Assembly: GCA_964036155.1 (NCBI GenBank) | Contig: OZ038423.1 | Span: 73,423,249 to 73,487,248, forward strand | Length of the DNA stretch: 64,000 nt | Direction: 5' to 3' | From: Diploscapter coronatus | Lineage: Eukaryota > Nematoda > Chromadorea > Rhabditida > Rhabditidae | In this document: positions 63,104 through 64,000 of the stretch, in pieces | Position numbering within the stretch: the first letter of the stretch is position 1 | Layout: the number at the start of each line of letters is the position of its first letter | Program-made: the position numbers and the translations under genes | The notes under the pieces: model-generated | Told to the model about the DNA's origin: nothing | What the model saw: the letters and a program-made list of their open reading frames with translations, nothing else | Databases searched by the model: none

Positions 63104-63425
63104 TTTTCAGGGTCCCGCGAAATTTCGAGATAAAAGTAGGTGTATCTGAAAGGGCAAAAATTATGCGTTGATTAATGTAATTTCTTTAACAAAAATGAAT
63201 GCCTGCACCAGGTGTCTTATTTTCAGTAATCTTTTCATTTTCATTATAAAGCAAAATTGCAGAAATTAGCGTACATGCATTTTTCAATGCAAAGAAATTG
63301 GTTTACAAAGCCAGCTACCTGTTCCAGGTATTCATTTTTGTTGAAAAAATTACAACAATCCACTTCGGGTTTTTTATTCTTTCAAATGCACCTACTTTTG
63401 TTCCGAAATTCACGGGCCCTGAAAA
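63104..63425. repeat. 322-bp foldback element
   Basis: The left arm 63104-63214 and the reverse complement of 63310-63425 match closely. Shared blocks are TTTTCAGGG(T/C)CC, AAAAGTAGGTG, TGAAAG, TGTAATTT, TTAACAAAAATGAAT or TCAACAAAAATGAAT, and CCTG..CAGGT. The central spacer is about 95 bp. CAGGG termini recall hAT ends, but I found no 8-bp duplication. Confidence 0.85.
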
Positions 63426-64000
63426 AGTTCTCTTGTGAGATTTCAAAGAACTACAATGTGAAAATATAGTTTTCCAGCGAAATTTTGAACCTAAAATAGC
63501 GATAAATTTTAGAGTAATTTATTTTTAAAATAAGAGTAGCCTAAAATATTCGAACGCAGAAACATATGAGCACAATGAAAATGAAAATATGAGCATGTGT
63601 GCTTGCAAAAATATCTGCGAGTGTGAAAGAAAAATAGTATAGTTGGTTTTGAAAAATGAGAGCATCTGTCCAGAAGCGCGTCCAGCGCAGTGAGCTTTGT
63701 AAATTGATACGACTAAAGAAAGTAAGAATATGCAAAGTACGTAGCATAGATGAGTTGTACGCATTCCACGACAATACACTAAATAGTCGAAAAGTTAAAG
63801 AGCTTATAAAAATAGTCGGGACTTTCAGAAAGTTGAAATATTCGTATAAAATGTGGAAAATTCCAATGAAATTCACGCTATATTATTGCCGCATGGAAGG
63901 TTGTGCATTATTCAGAAACTCTTGACCATTCAAATTTGACTCAAAGTGGGGCATTGAAAGTTTTGCATCTCAAAACGAAAGATGATGGAAGTAAGTATAA

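Larger units (their letters stand above)
55285..64000. other. Upstream region of the phosphatase, no gene recognised
   Basis: No coding exon could be supported on either strand over 8.7 kb. The plus strand is markedly purine-rich (A and G) from about 55.4 to 63 kb, matching the strand bias of the phosphatase introns, so a long leader intron or outron transcribed on minus is possible. Contents are foldbacks at 56511-56671 and 63104-63425, a GC-rich patch at 59150-59350 with repeated AACGGACA, and a CG-alternating run at 60680-60692. Confidence 0.45.

Noticed and set aside
63656..63925. 89-codon plus-strand open frame near the window end
   Set aside because: Lys/Arg-rich but with no motif, start context or exon partner; not enough to call a gene.

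Overview
This is eukaryotic, almost certainly nematode, DNA. A gene at 19.2-22.0 kb has the hallmarks of a nematode cuticle collagen: an N-terminal membrane-anchor block, an RAKR cleavage site, Gly-X-Y repeats and a Cys-x-x-Cys tail ending Pro-Pro-Gly-Tyr. Exons are short (often 60-130 bp), introns are short and AT-rich, and 3' splice sites are mostly TTTCAG/TTTTAG. The same signal sits just upstream of most start codons, as expected if mRNAs receive a spliced leader. The species cannot be named from sequence alone.

Layout. Plus strand, 1-16.9 kb: four closely packed housekeeping genes, a possible operon: OGFOD1 (5' end outside the window), LYRM4/ISD11, MNAT1 (MAT1) and TNPO3 (31 coding exons). 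19.2-22.0 kb: cuticle collagen split into 16 coding exons. 22.4-25.3 kb: a head-to-head pair, an unrecognised minus-strand gene and a plus-strand basic/coiled gene faintly like the N-terminus of CEP295. 28.7-30.9 kb: a secreted cysteine-rich protein of unknown function. 32.1-55.3 kb, minus strand: a receptor protein tyrosine phosphatase of the R3 (DEP-1/PTPRB/PTPRJ) type with 25 coding exons, about eight fibronectin-III-like units, one transmembrane segment and one intact phosphatase domain. Its 10.5 kb and 4.5 kb introns fill 34.7-49.8 kb. From 55.3 to 64 kb I see no coding gene.

All complete gene models were assembled by hand. Exon lengths sum to whole codons in each (90, 307, 991, 294 or 303, 184, 222, 345 and 1372 aa), which supports them; the OGFOD1 part reads 395 codons to its stop. 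The four housekeeping genes serve different pathways (translation-linked hydroxylation, Fe-S assembly, TFIIH/CAK, nuclear import), so grouping them implies shared expression rather than shared function.

The most unusual feature is structural. At least eleven foldback (inverted-repeat) segments of about 50-350 bp are scattered through introns and spacers. One, in the phosphatase gene, is a short element bounded by a perfect 9-bp target duplication that abuts a 5' splice site. A second theme is relaxed 3' splice sites: several GAG and AAG acceptors, plus two introns where frame or repeat continuity suggests no AG at all.
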